From positions 1-14,667 of the forward strand of contig DAIOHQ010000111.1 of assembly GCA_036744635.1 (NCBI GenBank): DNA of 14,667 nt, written 5' to 3'. Position numbers and translations under genes: made by a program. This document shows positions 5,832 through 12,620 of this stretch, piece after piece (within the stretch, counting starts at the first letter, position 1; each line of letters starts with the position of its first letter). Source of the DNA: DAIOHQ01 sp036744635 (GTDB taxonomy: Bacteria > Planctomycetota > Phycisphaerae > Tepidisphaerales > Tepidisphaeraceae). The notes under the pieces are model-generated. The model was not told where the DNA came from and searched no databases. It was given only the letters and a program-made list of their open reading frames with translations.

Positions 5832-7217
5832 TCACAGCCCGATGCCCAATTGGATAAGGAAAGCGTTCTGATTCGGCCCCACCTTCTTGTCATCGAACTC
5901 ATAGGCGGCCTTGAGAACGAGGGAAGGGGTGAACCAGTAATCGAGGCCAAGCGTCAGGCGATTCTCGCGCTCGCCGCCCGGTGCGCTCAAGGAACTGGCC
6001 ACTCGGTCGAATCGCACGCCGTACTCGAGATTGCGGAAGAATTCGATGTCGGACTTCGTCGCCCGAAACAGGAGCTGCGCGTATCCCCCGTTGCGGTCAT
6101 TGCTGAACCGCACCGGGCCGAACCCCAGGGCGCCGCTGGGATCATAGGTGGCCCGGTCCACGGTGGACCAAGTCCATTCCGCCCGGAAATCGAACCTGCC
6201 TTTGAGCGGATCGACAATTTGCCGGTAATTCAGATCCACGGCCTGGAACAGCCCGCTGGTGCTCGGGAAACCGCTGGGGTTGACCTGGGCGCCCATGATC
6301 GAATACCCCATTTCCACGTTCGGCATCGGCAGGAATCCAAGGCGTCCGCCAACCGCTTTGTTGTTATTCAGATCGCTGAACTCGTCGAAATTGAGCTGTC
6401 CGGCGGCGTCAGGGTCGTTTGTTATCAGGTTTGGGCCGTTGCTGACGTACAGATCGTAGGTGACCTTCGCCGTGCTGATGGGAATGGCGCCGCGGACGAA
6501 GGCGCCGACGGCGTGTTCGGGAGCGATCGCGCTGTCACCAAATGCGAGGGGATCATCGGGGAACTTGTTGATCCAGGGCGGATCGAAATGGTTGTGGTAT
6601 ACGCCGAAAGGTGTAGTAAACAGGCCGCCGCCAACCATCATGTAGTCGTTGATGATGAACGATCCGTTGGCGATGGTCAGGTCGAAGCTCGTGGATGAGC
6701 TGTTGGTGTCATCGGTTTCAATACCGATGTCGAACGCCGCTTCGAAGAGGAACCGGTCGGTTGGCTTCCAGAGGATCAGGGGGGCGACGCCGGCGCTGAA
6801 GCTGGATTTCGTGCCCTTCTGCGTGGTAAAGCCGGCATCGGCGTCACCGGCGATGACCACGTTCTCCAATCCGCCGCGGTTTCGGTCGGTCGCGTCCTTG
6901 AGAACCTTGATTTCTTCTTCGAGTTCCTCGTTAGTCGGTGCCGAGGATTCGGCGGCGGCCGGGGCGGATTTCGCTGCTGCGGGAATCGCGGCGGCGGGCG
7001 CGGCTTGGACGGCGTTGCGTTTCTTCAACTCCTGCAATTCCTCCCGCATCTCCTTCTGCTCGCGGAGGACACGCTGATATTCCTGCCATGTCACATAGGG
7101 TTGGGTAGTCGCACCCGCCGGCGGTGCCGGATCGTCGGCGCGGGCTAAACCCGAAATCGCCACCAGCGCCACGGCCCCCCCTGCGGCCATGGCGAACATT
7201 CCAAACGCAGTCCTCAT
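5832..7217 (-). CDS. Outer-membrane beta-barrel porin-like protein, 461 aa
   Basis: Predicted outer-membrane porin. A Sec signal peptide (about residues 1-27, ending GLARA before DDP) is followed by a charged coiled coil (WQEYQRVLREQKEMREELQE, about 44-63), an Ala/Pro-rich linker, a second short coil (NEELEEEIKVLKDATDRNR), and then about 340 residues of alternating strands. The barrel reads as typical amphipathic beta strands (FLFEAAFDIGIETDD, NRLTLGLDYWFTPSLVLKAAYEF) and ends on a hydrophobic LGIGL. It has no CxxCH, so it is not a Cyc2-type fused cytochrome-porin. The start at 7217 has GGAAGGAG 6 nt upstream. It lies between two c-type cytochrome genes in one transcription unit. The substrate cannot be told from sequence; a phosphate-selective-type porin is one possibility. 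Confidence 0.8.
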   Translation of the reverse strand: MRTAFGMFAMAAGGAVALVAISGLARADDPAPPAGATTQPYVTWQEYQRVLREQKEMREELQELKKRNAVQAAPAAAIPAAAKSAPAAAESSAPTNEELEEEIKVLKDATDRNRGGLENVVIAGDADAGFTTQKGTKSSFSAGVAPLILWKPTDRFLFEAAFDIGIETDDTNSSSTSFDLTIANGSFIINDYMMVGGGLFTTPFGVYHNHFDPPWINKFPDDPLAFGDSAIAPEHAVGAFVRGAIPISTAKVTYDLYVSNGPNLITNDPDAAGQLNFDEFSDLNNNKAVGGRLGFLPMPNVEMGYSIMGAQVNPSGFPSTSGLFQAVDLNYRQIVDPLKGRFDFRAEWTWSTVDRATYDPSGALGFGPVRFSNDRNGGYAQLLFRATKSDIEFFRNLEYGVRFDRVASSLSAPGGERENRLTLGLDYWFTPSLVLKAAYEFDDKKVGPNQNAFLIQLGIGL

Positions 7218-7286
7218 GGAACACTCCTTCCCGTTAACGGATCATCGAACGACGACTTCACGGCCGATTGTTTCGGCGGCGCGGTC

Positions 7287-7778
7287 TCACCCGCCGCTGG
7301 ACGCTGTGCTGGGCGCCGGTTCGAGGGTGCGCACATAGTTCACGACCTTCCACCGGTCTTCTTCTTTTGGAATCAGTTTTTCGAACGTGGGCATCGGCTT
7401 GCGCCCGTTGGTGATCTTCCAAAACAATGCCCCGTCACTTTGCGCTGCGATTTTCGGGTCGGACAGATCATGGGGCTTGGGGTTGAGGTCCTTGGCGGCC
7501 TGCCCGTCGCCTTTTCCAAGCGGCCCGTGACAGGAGAGGCATTGCTTGAGGTAGACCTGCTTGCCGGCGGCGATCGACTTTTCGTCGGCGGGAATCGGAT
7601 TTTTCCGCCGCGCTGCGCGATCGGGGGCTTTCCACTCCTCCTCGGGCTTGGCCTCGTCGGCCCGCGTGCAAAGCGAGACGGCGCAGGTGAAAGTCAAGGT
7701 TGCGACAAAAATCATCGTCTTCCATCGCTTGAAGAACGCTTGCCCGCGCCTTAGAAAATTGCGTCGATTGAAACTCAT
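7287..7778 (-). CDS. Periplasmic monohaem cytochrome c, 163 aa
   Basis: Class I type c cytochrome. The haem site is CLSCH (residues 80-84) and M129 in KPMPTF is the likely distal ligand; the fold ends with the usual terminal helix (DRWKVVNYVRTL). Context words such as GKQVYLKQCLSCHGPLGKGDG are classic for small exported cytochromes. The hydrophobic signal core is residues 22-36. It is preceded by an unusually long basic n-region with twin arginines (RRNFLRRG), so a start at M22 is possible; however GGAGG lies 6 nt upstream of the ATG at 7778, which I keep. It is the first gene of the cytochrome-porin-cytochrome unit, 69 nt ahead of the porin. Export and a role in periplasmic electron transfer are confident; the partner is not known. 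Confidence 0.9.
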   Translation of the reverse strand: MSFNRRNFLRRGQAFFKRWKTMIFVATLTFTCAVSLCTRADEAKPEEEWKAPDRAARRKNPIPADEKSIAAGKQVYLKQCLSCHGPLGKGDGQAAKDLNPKPHDLSDPKIAAQSDGALFWKITNGRKPMPTFEKLIPKEEDRWKVVNYVRTLEPAPSTASSGG

Positions 7779-7844
7779 GGCTTGCCTCCAACAACTTCGG
7801 CCGCCACTTCTCCGGCAGGATAAGAAGCAGCATAGCGAAAAAAG

Positions 7845-7872
7845 ATGTTAAACTCTTTTTATTTCATGTCAA
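7845..7872 (-). promoter_or_regulatory. Promoter of the cytochrome-porin-cytochrome unit
   Basis: On the minus strand a perfect TTGACA (rc of 7867-7872) is followed by a 16-bp AT-rich spacer and TAACAT (rc of 7845-7850, 4/6). The leader to the ATG at 7778 would be about 60 nt. The region is strikingly AT-rich for this genome. It is bracketed by an inverted repeat GCGAAAAA (7835-7842) and TTTTTCGC (7895-7902), which may be a regulator site or a bent-DNA element. A second TTGACA (rc of 7927-7932) lies upstream without a good -10. Confidence 0.55.
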
Positions 7873-7961
7873 GCAAAAAAAGACACTAAGCTCCTTTTTC
7901 GCAATGGTGCCACCTCTTACGCCCCCTGTCAAGAATATTCAGATTTATCAACTTTTCTGTC

Positions 7962-7981
7962 CACCCCAATTGGCCGGGGTG
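7962..7981 (-). terminator. Weak hairpin after the respiratory operon
   Basis: CACCCC (rc of 7976-7981) pairs with GGGGTG (rc of 7962-7967) around an 8-nt loop, 24 nt downstream of the coxD stop on the minus strand. The stem is short and followed by an A-rich stretch, not a T-run. It may end the act-cox transcript, but read-through into the downstream cytochrome genes is possible. Confidence 0.3.
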
Positions 7982-8004
7982 TAACTTTTGTGCTCAAGTT
8001 GGAG

Positions 8005-8373
8005 TCAGGGATGGGGGGCGACGCGCGGAGGGGGCGCGAGGGTGGACTGATACTCCTTGCTGTCAAGAACGGCAATGCCGATGAAGAGCGCGACAAAGAA
8101 CGCCGCGGCGACCAGGACGACGCCGTGGAAGAGATTATCCCAACGGAGTTGCATGAAATAGACGGCCATGAGGGAAGCCTGAGCGGCGGCGATGACCAGG
8201 GCGAGCCAGAAGTTGACGATCGAGCCCATGTCAACGGAGCTGGCGGCGAGGGTGATGGCGGTCAGTGCAAGCAGGCCGGCGAAGACACCGATCAGCATCA
8301 GCGGCGAGGCGATGTGGATCTCGGCGGCGCTGGATGCTGCCTCGGAGGAGTGAGATTCAGTTGAGTTGGTCAT
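8005..8373 (-). CDS. ctaF: Cytochrome c oxidase subunit IV-like protein, 122 aa
   Basis: A small integral-membrane subunit of the prokaryotic cytochrome oxidase subunit IV family (CtaF/CoxD type). There are three transmembrane helices (about residues 24-46, 53-75 and 83-104). The family-typical turn AVYFMQLRWD (about 70-79) lies between helices 2 and 3. The first 20 residues are a soluble Ser/Glu-rich tail; the last 20 are Pro-rich. Its ATG overlaps the TGA of the coxA-coxC fusion (ATGA, 8370-8373), implying translational coupling. This is the last gene of the operon. It probably stabilises the oxidase core. Family membership is clear from layout and motif, although such small subunits diverge quickly. 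Confidence 0.85.
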   Translation of the reverse strand: MTNSTESHSSEAASSAAEIHIASPLMLIGVFAGLLALTAITLAASSVDMGSIVNFWLALVIAAAQASLMAVYFMQLRWDNLFHGVVLVAAAFFVALFIGIAVLDSKEYQSTLAPPPRVAPHP

Positions 8374-11108
8374 GGTGGCTGTATCCTGGAATAAGAATGA
8401 ATCAGGTAGAGCAGCGGGAAGAGGAAGAACCAGATCAGGGTCATGAGGTGCCAGTAGAGGCCGACCAGATCGACCGGAGCGAAATAGGCGGGACTAATCT
8501 TGCGGCGGATGGCGCGAAGCATGAGCCAGATGACCAGGCCGATGCCGATTAGCACTTGCAGGGCGTGCAGGCCGGTCAGCAGGAAATAGAGGCTAAAAAA
8601 AGTGCTCACCCGGGCGCGCTCTGCTTTGGTCAAATCGAGATAGCCGAGATGGCGTCCCGCCGGCTCGGGGGCGGCCCCGGGCGGGGCGAGCCCGGGGGTG
8701 TTAAGAAAAGAGGGCTTGATCTTGGGCTCATCGGGCGTTCCGGCAAAAGGGTCCTGGTCGGCTGGGCCCTGGCGACGGGGTTCGGGGGGTTCGGCTTCTT
8801 CAGCGCCGGCCGATTTCTCGGCGGGCGTCTTGGGCTCAGCGGCGACCGGATCGATCTTGGATTCCTTGTGGTAGCGGTTTCTCGGGCCGACCCAGAGGTC
8901 GTGTTTCCACTTGTCGCGGTACTCGAATGACTTGATCCCCATGAAGCCCAAGCCGCCCAGCAGGGTGAGCCCCAGACAGAAAATCAGGCCGGCGCGGCGT
9001 CCGAGCTGGGCGCAGCGCAGGGCCAAGGCCATACAAAAGCTGCAGGCAAGGAGAACCGCGGCGGTGCCCGCCCCCTGCGTCTTGTTCAGGTACTGGTGGG
9101 CATAGGCGAAGACGGCCGGGTAATTGTGCCGGTAGGCGGCGTAGGCGCAACCGAGGCCGCCGAACATCAGCACCTCGGCGGCGATGAAAATCCACATGCC
9201 CAGCCTGCCGGCAGCATAGCCCTGCGGTTTGGTTGCAAAGGAATCGGCAAGGTCAGGCACAGGAGCCTGCGGCTCGACCGTGTCGGCGGGAAGATTGCTC
9301 GCATTCGCATGGTGTTTTCCATCCCCTCCGACCGCCCCGAGCTGGCGGACCCAACCATCTTGCGCGGAAGTAAATCTCCAGGCGCTCAGGTCATAGGGGT
9401 CGCCCAGGGATTCAGTCACCGGAAGATTCTGCGCCGGCGGGGGTGATGGGGAGAACCACTCCAGGGTATTGCCGCCCCAGGGGTTGGCCGGCGCCTTCCT
9501 CCCCCAGCGCAGAGAATGGAGCCAGCTCAGCACCACCATCACCAGGCCGACTGCCATCAGGTAGGCGCCGAGTGTGGAGATGAGCTGCAAGAGCTGGTAC
9601 TGCGGGTTGTAGGTGGCATGCCGCTCGGGCATGCCGCGGCTGCCGGCGATGAACAGGGGGAAGAATGTCCCGTTGAAGCCGACGAAGACAAGGAGGGCGG
9701 CGATCGCGCTCCATTTCTCGCTCACCATCCTGCCGGTGATCTTCGGCCACCAGTAGTACATGCCGCCCAGGAAGGCGAACAGGGTGGAGCCCGCCACCAG
9801 GTAGTGGAAGTGGGCGACGAGGAAGGAGGTGCCGATGAGATGGATGCTGGTGGCGATGGAGCCGAAGAACAGGCCGCTGAGGCTGCCGACGGTGAAGAGG
9901 GCGATGAATGCGATGGCGTAGAGCATGGGGGCCGCCAGCCGGATCGAGCCGCGGTAAAGGGTGGCGAGCCAACTGCAGATGGTGATGGCAAAGGGGATGG
10001 CGACGCTGAAGCTGAGCAGGCCGAAGATGGCATTGACCAGTCCGGAGGAGCCGCTGACGAACAGGTGCTGTCCCCATCCCAGGAAGCCGGCCAGGGCGAT
10101 GGTGAGGAAGGAGTAGGCGAGAAACGCATAGCCGAAGATGTGCTTGCGGCTGAAGGTGCAGACCAGTTCGCTGATGATTCCCATGGCCCCGAGGAGCATG
10201 ATGTAGCCGGCCGGGTGGGCGAAGAACCAGAAGAAGTGCTGGAAGAGGACCGGATCGCCGCCGAAGTTAGGGTCAAAGATGCCGACGTGCCAGAAGCGCT
10301 CGGCCGCGACGAGCAGAAGCGTTATTACCAGGACTGGGGTGGCGACGATCTGAACGATGCTGGCGCCGTACAGGCCCCAGAGGAACAGGGGCATGCGGAA
10401 CCAGGACATGCCGGGCGGGCGGAGGGTGTGGATGGAGACGACGAAATTGGCGGCGCTCAGGATGGAACTCAATGCCAGAATGGAAATGCCGAGAATCGCG
10501 AGGGTCGTGCAATCGCCGGCCTTTTCTGTGGCATAGGGGATGGAGAAGGTCCAGCCGCTGTCAAGCCCCCCCTGCCCTCCCCCCTTGAAACCGCCAGGGG
10601 GGGCGGGGAGGGTTTTGCCAAACGCAAAGTAGGCGACCCCGCTGGCCACGACATACAGGAGCACAAGTGCGCCCATGCAGTAAAGCTGGAAGCCCAGCCG
10701 GTTGATGCGGGGGAAGGCGACGTTGCGGGCGCCCAGCATCATCGGAAGGACAAAATTGCCGAGAACCGCGGGAATGCCGGGAATCATCACCAGGAAGACC
10801 ATCACCACGCCATGGAGGGTGAAAAGCTGGTTGTACAAATCCAAAGCCCGGGCGCGGGCGGCGGTGTCGGCGGAAGGGGGGATGGCGAGGCCTGGGGTGA
10901 GGAATTTGCTGCGCAGGATGATGGCCAGCAGCTCGCCGACGAACAGGAAGACGAGGATTGCGAGCATGTACATCAGGCCGATGCGCTTGTGGTCAAGCGA
11001 GAAGATCCACGAGCGGATGCCGCGAGGCTGAGTCAAGTAATTATCGCGCGCGGGCCCAGGGGGGGGCGCTGGCGGCGATAGCGAAGGTGTTGGGATGGCG
11101 GCTGGCAT
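8370..11108 (-). CDS. Fused haem-copper oxidase subunits I and III (coxA-coxC), non-canonical active site, 912 aa
   Basis: Residues about 30-560 are subunit I, about 625-912 subunit III (GMWIFIAAEVLMFGG, YWHLMTLIWFFLFPLLY). Haem ligands are present: H99 (TLHG), H433 and H435 (VAHFHY). At the CuB site H298 and Y302 are present (HPAGY replaces HPEVY), but the HH pair of helix VII is Q347-H348, so one CuB ligand is Gln. By alignment to bovine COX1, D91 is N129, E242 is A300, T316 is F373, K319 is T376, the Mg-site H368-D369 is I425-G426, and R438 is E495. Residues about 166-183 are a Pro/Gly-rich insertion encoded by a C/G-run palindrome. Residues about 740-830 in subunit III are a charged Pro-rich insertion. 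The start at 11108 has GGGAG 9 nt upstream, 24 nt after coxB. It could be an oxidase with altered chemistry, an NO reductase-like enzyme, or degenerate; homology is certain, activity is not. Confidence 0.93.
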   Translation of the reverse strand: MPAAIPTPSLSPPAPPPGPARDNYLTQPRGIRSWIFSLDHKRIGLMYMLAILVFLFVGELLAIILRSKFLTPGLAIPPSADTAARARALDLYNQLFTLHGVVMVFLVMIPGIPAVLGNFVLPMMLGARNVAFPRINRLGFQLYCMGALVLLYVVASGVAYFAFGKTLPAPPGGFKGGGQGGLDSGWTFSIPYATEKAGDCTTLAILGISILALSSILSAANFVVSIHTLRPPGMSWFRMPLFLWGLYGASIVQIVATPVLVITLLLVAAERFWHVGIFDPNFGGDPVLFQHFFWFFAHPAGYIMLLGAMGIISELVCTFSRKHIFGYAFLAYSFLTIALAGFLGWGQHLFVSGSSGLVNAIFGLLSFSVAIPFAITICSWLATLYRGSIRLAAPMLYAIAFIALFTVGSLSGLFFGSIATSIHLIGTSFLVAHFHYLVAGSTLFAFLGGMYYWWPKITGRMVSEKWSAIAALLVFVGFNGTFFPLFIAGSRGMPERHATYNPQYQLLQLISTLGAYLMAVGLVMVVLSWLHSLRWGRKAPANPWGGNTLEWFSPSPPPAQNLPVTESLGDPYDLSAWRFTSAQDGWVRQLGAVGGDGKHHANASNLPADTVEPQAPVPDLADSFATKPQGYAAGRLGMWIFIAAEVLMFGGLGCAYAAYRHNYPAVFAYAHQYLNKTQGAGTAAVLLACSFCMALALRCAQLGRRAGLIFCLGLTLLGGLGFMGIKSFEYRDKWKHDLWVGPRNRYHKESKIDPVAAEPKTPAEKSAGAEEAEPPEPRRQGPADQDPFAGTPDEPKIKPSFLNTPGLAPPGAAPEPAGRHLGYLDLTKAERARVSTFFSLYFLLTGLHALQVLIGIGLVIWLMLRAIRRKISPAYFAPVDLVGLYWHLMTLIWFFLFPLLYLIHSYSRIQPP
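10565..10616. repeat. C/G-run palindromic stretch inside the coxA part
   Basis: Read on the coding strand, runs CCCTCCCC and GCCCCCCC are followed by GGGGGGAGGG and GGGGGGGC, giving alternative GC-only stems around TGGCGGTTTCAA. It encodes the loop LPAPPGGFKGGGQGGL just before DSGWTF, a place where oxidases usually have a short loop. It looks like a palindromic repeat accommodated in frame, or a slippage-expanded homopolymer tract. Confidence 0.6.
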
Positions 11109-11132
11109 GGTTAATGGCTCCCAGGATCAAAG

Positions 11133-12197
11133 CTATTTCGGCGGATTCTCTCCGTTATCAACCGCGTCGGCCGGCTGCGTGGCGGGCCCCGCGCGGGCGG
11201 TAGAGGCAGTCGTGGGCGCGCCGTACACGCTCTTTGACTTCATCCACAGGATGAGGGCGTCGATGTCGCGGTCCTTGAGCGTGCCTTGGTAACTGGGCAT
11301 CACGTTTTCATATCCTTCGACGATCCTGGCGCCCGGCCGCACGATCGACTCACGGAGGTAGTTCTCATCGGCCAGCACTTGCGTGCCCCCCCCTCCCCCC
11401 TTCAGCGGTTGCTTCGAGCCATAGAGATCCTTGAGCGATGGCCCGATCAGGCGCGAACCGTCGTCGGTATGGCACTGGTTGCAGCCGCGTGTGTTAAAGA
11501 ACATTTTGCCGGCCTCGGCGGGGCTCATCACTCTTGCCCAGTCGGACGCCTTCTCCAGCCAGGCGTCGAAATCGCTCTGTTCCTGAACGATGACCTTGGC
11601 AGACATCCCTGAGTGGTCAGTGCCACAATACTCAGCGCAGCAAGCGTCGAAAGTTCCGGTCTCGGTGGTCTGCACCCAGAGGCTGTTGTAACGCCCCGGC
11701 ACGGCATCCTTCTTGACGCGGAAGGCCGGGAGATACAGGTCGTGAATGACGTCCGCGCTGCTGAGCACCAGGCGGACCGGAATGCCCCTGGGCAGGTGAA
11801 GTTCGCCGTCCGAATAGCCGTTGGGATAGGTGAAGGACCATTTCCACATCTTGCCGCTGACCTGGATCTCGTAGGCGTTGGGGGGGACGACGCTCATGTG
11901 CAGATACCCCTCGAAGCCCGAATAGAAGACCATGAGCACGATGAGGGTGGGGAGGATCGTCCAACTCACCTCCAGGGCTGTGCTGTTGCTCGGGGACTTG
12001 GCCATAGGTTTGTCATCGGGGCCGCGGTAGCGATAGCGGATGACGAAGACCGCCAGTAGCGCGAAAATCACCGTCGTCACGATGACCGAGATGCCCCCGA
12101 TGAGATAGAAGAGCCAATCAACGTCGGCGGCGATGGTGGAGGCGCCCCGGGGCAACCAGAACGACTCGCTCGAATTGGCCAGCAATATGGAGAGCAT
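11133..12197 (-). CDS. coxB: Cytochrome c oxidase subunit II with CuA site and C-terminal cytochrome c (caa3 type), 354 aa
   Basis: Electron-entry subunit. Two N-terminal transmembrane helices (about 27-53 and 76-96) are followed by a periplasmic cupredoxin domain. The CuA ligands are complete: H152 (VIHDLYLPAF), C187, E189, C191, H195 and M198 (CAEYCGTDHSGM). The aromatic electron-entry patch KMWKWSF is at 116-122. A fused class I cytochrome c carries CNQCH (239-243) with M300 (NVMPSYQG) as distal ligand. The tail is Thr/Ala/Pro-rich. ATG at 12197 is chosen, 26 nt after the upstream gene; the in-frame TTG at 12227 overlaps that gene's stop and adds only 10 residues. A C-run (about 11386-11400) encodes GGGGG. 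It probably accepts electrons from alternative complex III, encoded upstream, and passes them to the fused subunit I. Confidence 0.95.
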   Translation of the reverse strand: MLSILLANSSESFWLPRGASTIAADVDWLFYLIGGISVIVTTVIFALLAVFVIRYRYRGPDDKPMAKSPSNSTALEVSWTILPTLIVLMVFYSGFEGYLHMSVVPPNAYEIQVSGKMWKWSFTYPNGYSDGELHLPRGIPVRLVLSSADVIHDLYLPAFRVKKDAVPGRYNSLWVQTTETGTFDACCAEYCGTDHSGMSAKVIVQEQSDFDAWLEKASDWARVMSPAEAGKMFFNTRGCNQCHTDDGSRLIGPSLKDLYGSKQPLKGGGGGTQVLADENYLRESIVRPGARIVEGYENVMPSYQGTLKDRDIDALILWMKSKSVYGAPTTASTARAGPATQPADAVDNGENPPK

Positions 12198-12223
12198 GGT
12201 GTTCAACTCATCGGGGGTACAGG

Positions 12224-12571
12224 TCAATCCGACGTACTCGTCGTCGGGCTCGTTGTCGGTCGTGTTGTCGGGCTCGTTGTCGGCAGCCTGCCGCCATTGG
12301 CGAGCAACAGCTTCATCGCCTCATCGATCGGGATCGCCACGGTCTGGTGCTGCCGATCCACCCATCGGTAGGAGTTGATCTTCTCCAATTGGCCGGCCCG
12401 CAGGTTCGCCAGCCAGCGGACGGGGGTATCATCCCACTTCGCAGCCGTCTCCTGGTGGACTTCCTGAAGGAACCATCCCTGGACCCCGATCACCAGCACG
12501 ATCAGGAGGAAACCGGCGACGGCGCCGATCACCAGGATGCGAGCGATATTGACTTCTTGATGCTTTGCCAT
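12224..12571 (-). CDS. Small single-pass membrane protein of the act-cox operon, 115 aa
   Basis: No named family recognised. One transmembrane helix (about residues 11-34, RILVIGAVAGFLLIVLVIGV) is followed by a soluble domain containing LRAGQLEKINSYRWVDRQ and VAIPIDEAMKLLL (78-90), then a Thr/Pro/Ser repeat tail (PTTSPTTR twice). The pattern of a WVD segment followed by an IPIDxAM segment looks like a conserved domain, and I have the impression that similar small proteins occur in other act-cox clusters, but this needs a search. ATG at 12571 is chosen because it begins directly before the membrane helix and leaves 49 nt after actF; the longer frame to 12703 overlaps actF and reads as non-protein. 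The ribosome-binding site is weak. A role in assembly or bridging of complex III and the oxidase is inference. Confidence 0.75.
   Translation of the reverse strand: MAKHQEVNIARILVIGAVAGFLLIVLVIGVQGWFLQEVHQETAAKWDDTPVRWLANLRAGQLEKINSYRWVDRQHQTVAIPIDEAMKLLLANGGRLPTTSPTTRPTTSPTTSTSD
12245..12283. repeat. Short tandem repeat, 24-nt period, in a coding tail
   Basis: The 15-mer CGGGCTCGTTGTCGG occurs identically at 12245-12259 and 12269-12283. It encodes the PTTS units of the Thr/Pro tail of the small membrane protein, in which PTT triplets alternate with Ser or Arg. Confidence 0.75.
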
Positions 12572-12620
12572 TGTCGTGCCGGCTGCAAGTCGTGCCGACT
12601 GCAGGTCTTCAATTGCCAAC

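Noticed and set aside
5850..6698. 282-aa plus-strand open frame
   Set aside because: Antisense to the porin, which has a signal peptide, a Shine-Dalgarno sequence and beta-strand pattern on the other strand.
5832..7217. Cyc2-type iron-oxidising fused cytochrome-porin
   Set aside because: The barrel protein has no CxxCH motif; haem sites are in the separate neighbouring genes.
9418..11010. Explaining the odd coxA site purely as a sequencing error
   Set aside because: Q347 alone could be one base (CAG for CAC), but at least six other canonical positions differ independently in an intact frame.
9516..11081. 521-aa plus-strand open frame
   Set aside because: Antisense to the coxA part; extremely Glu/Asp/Gly-rich because it reads the complement of membrane-helix codons.
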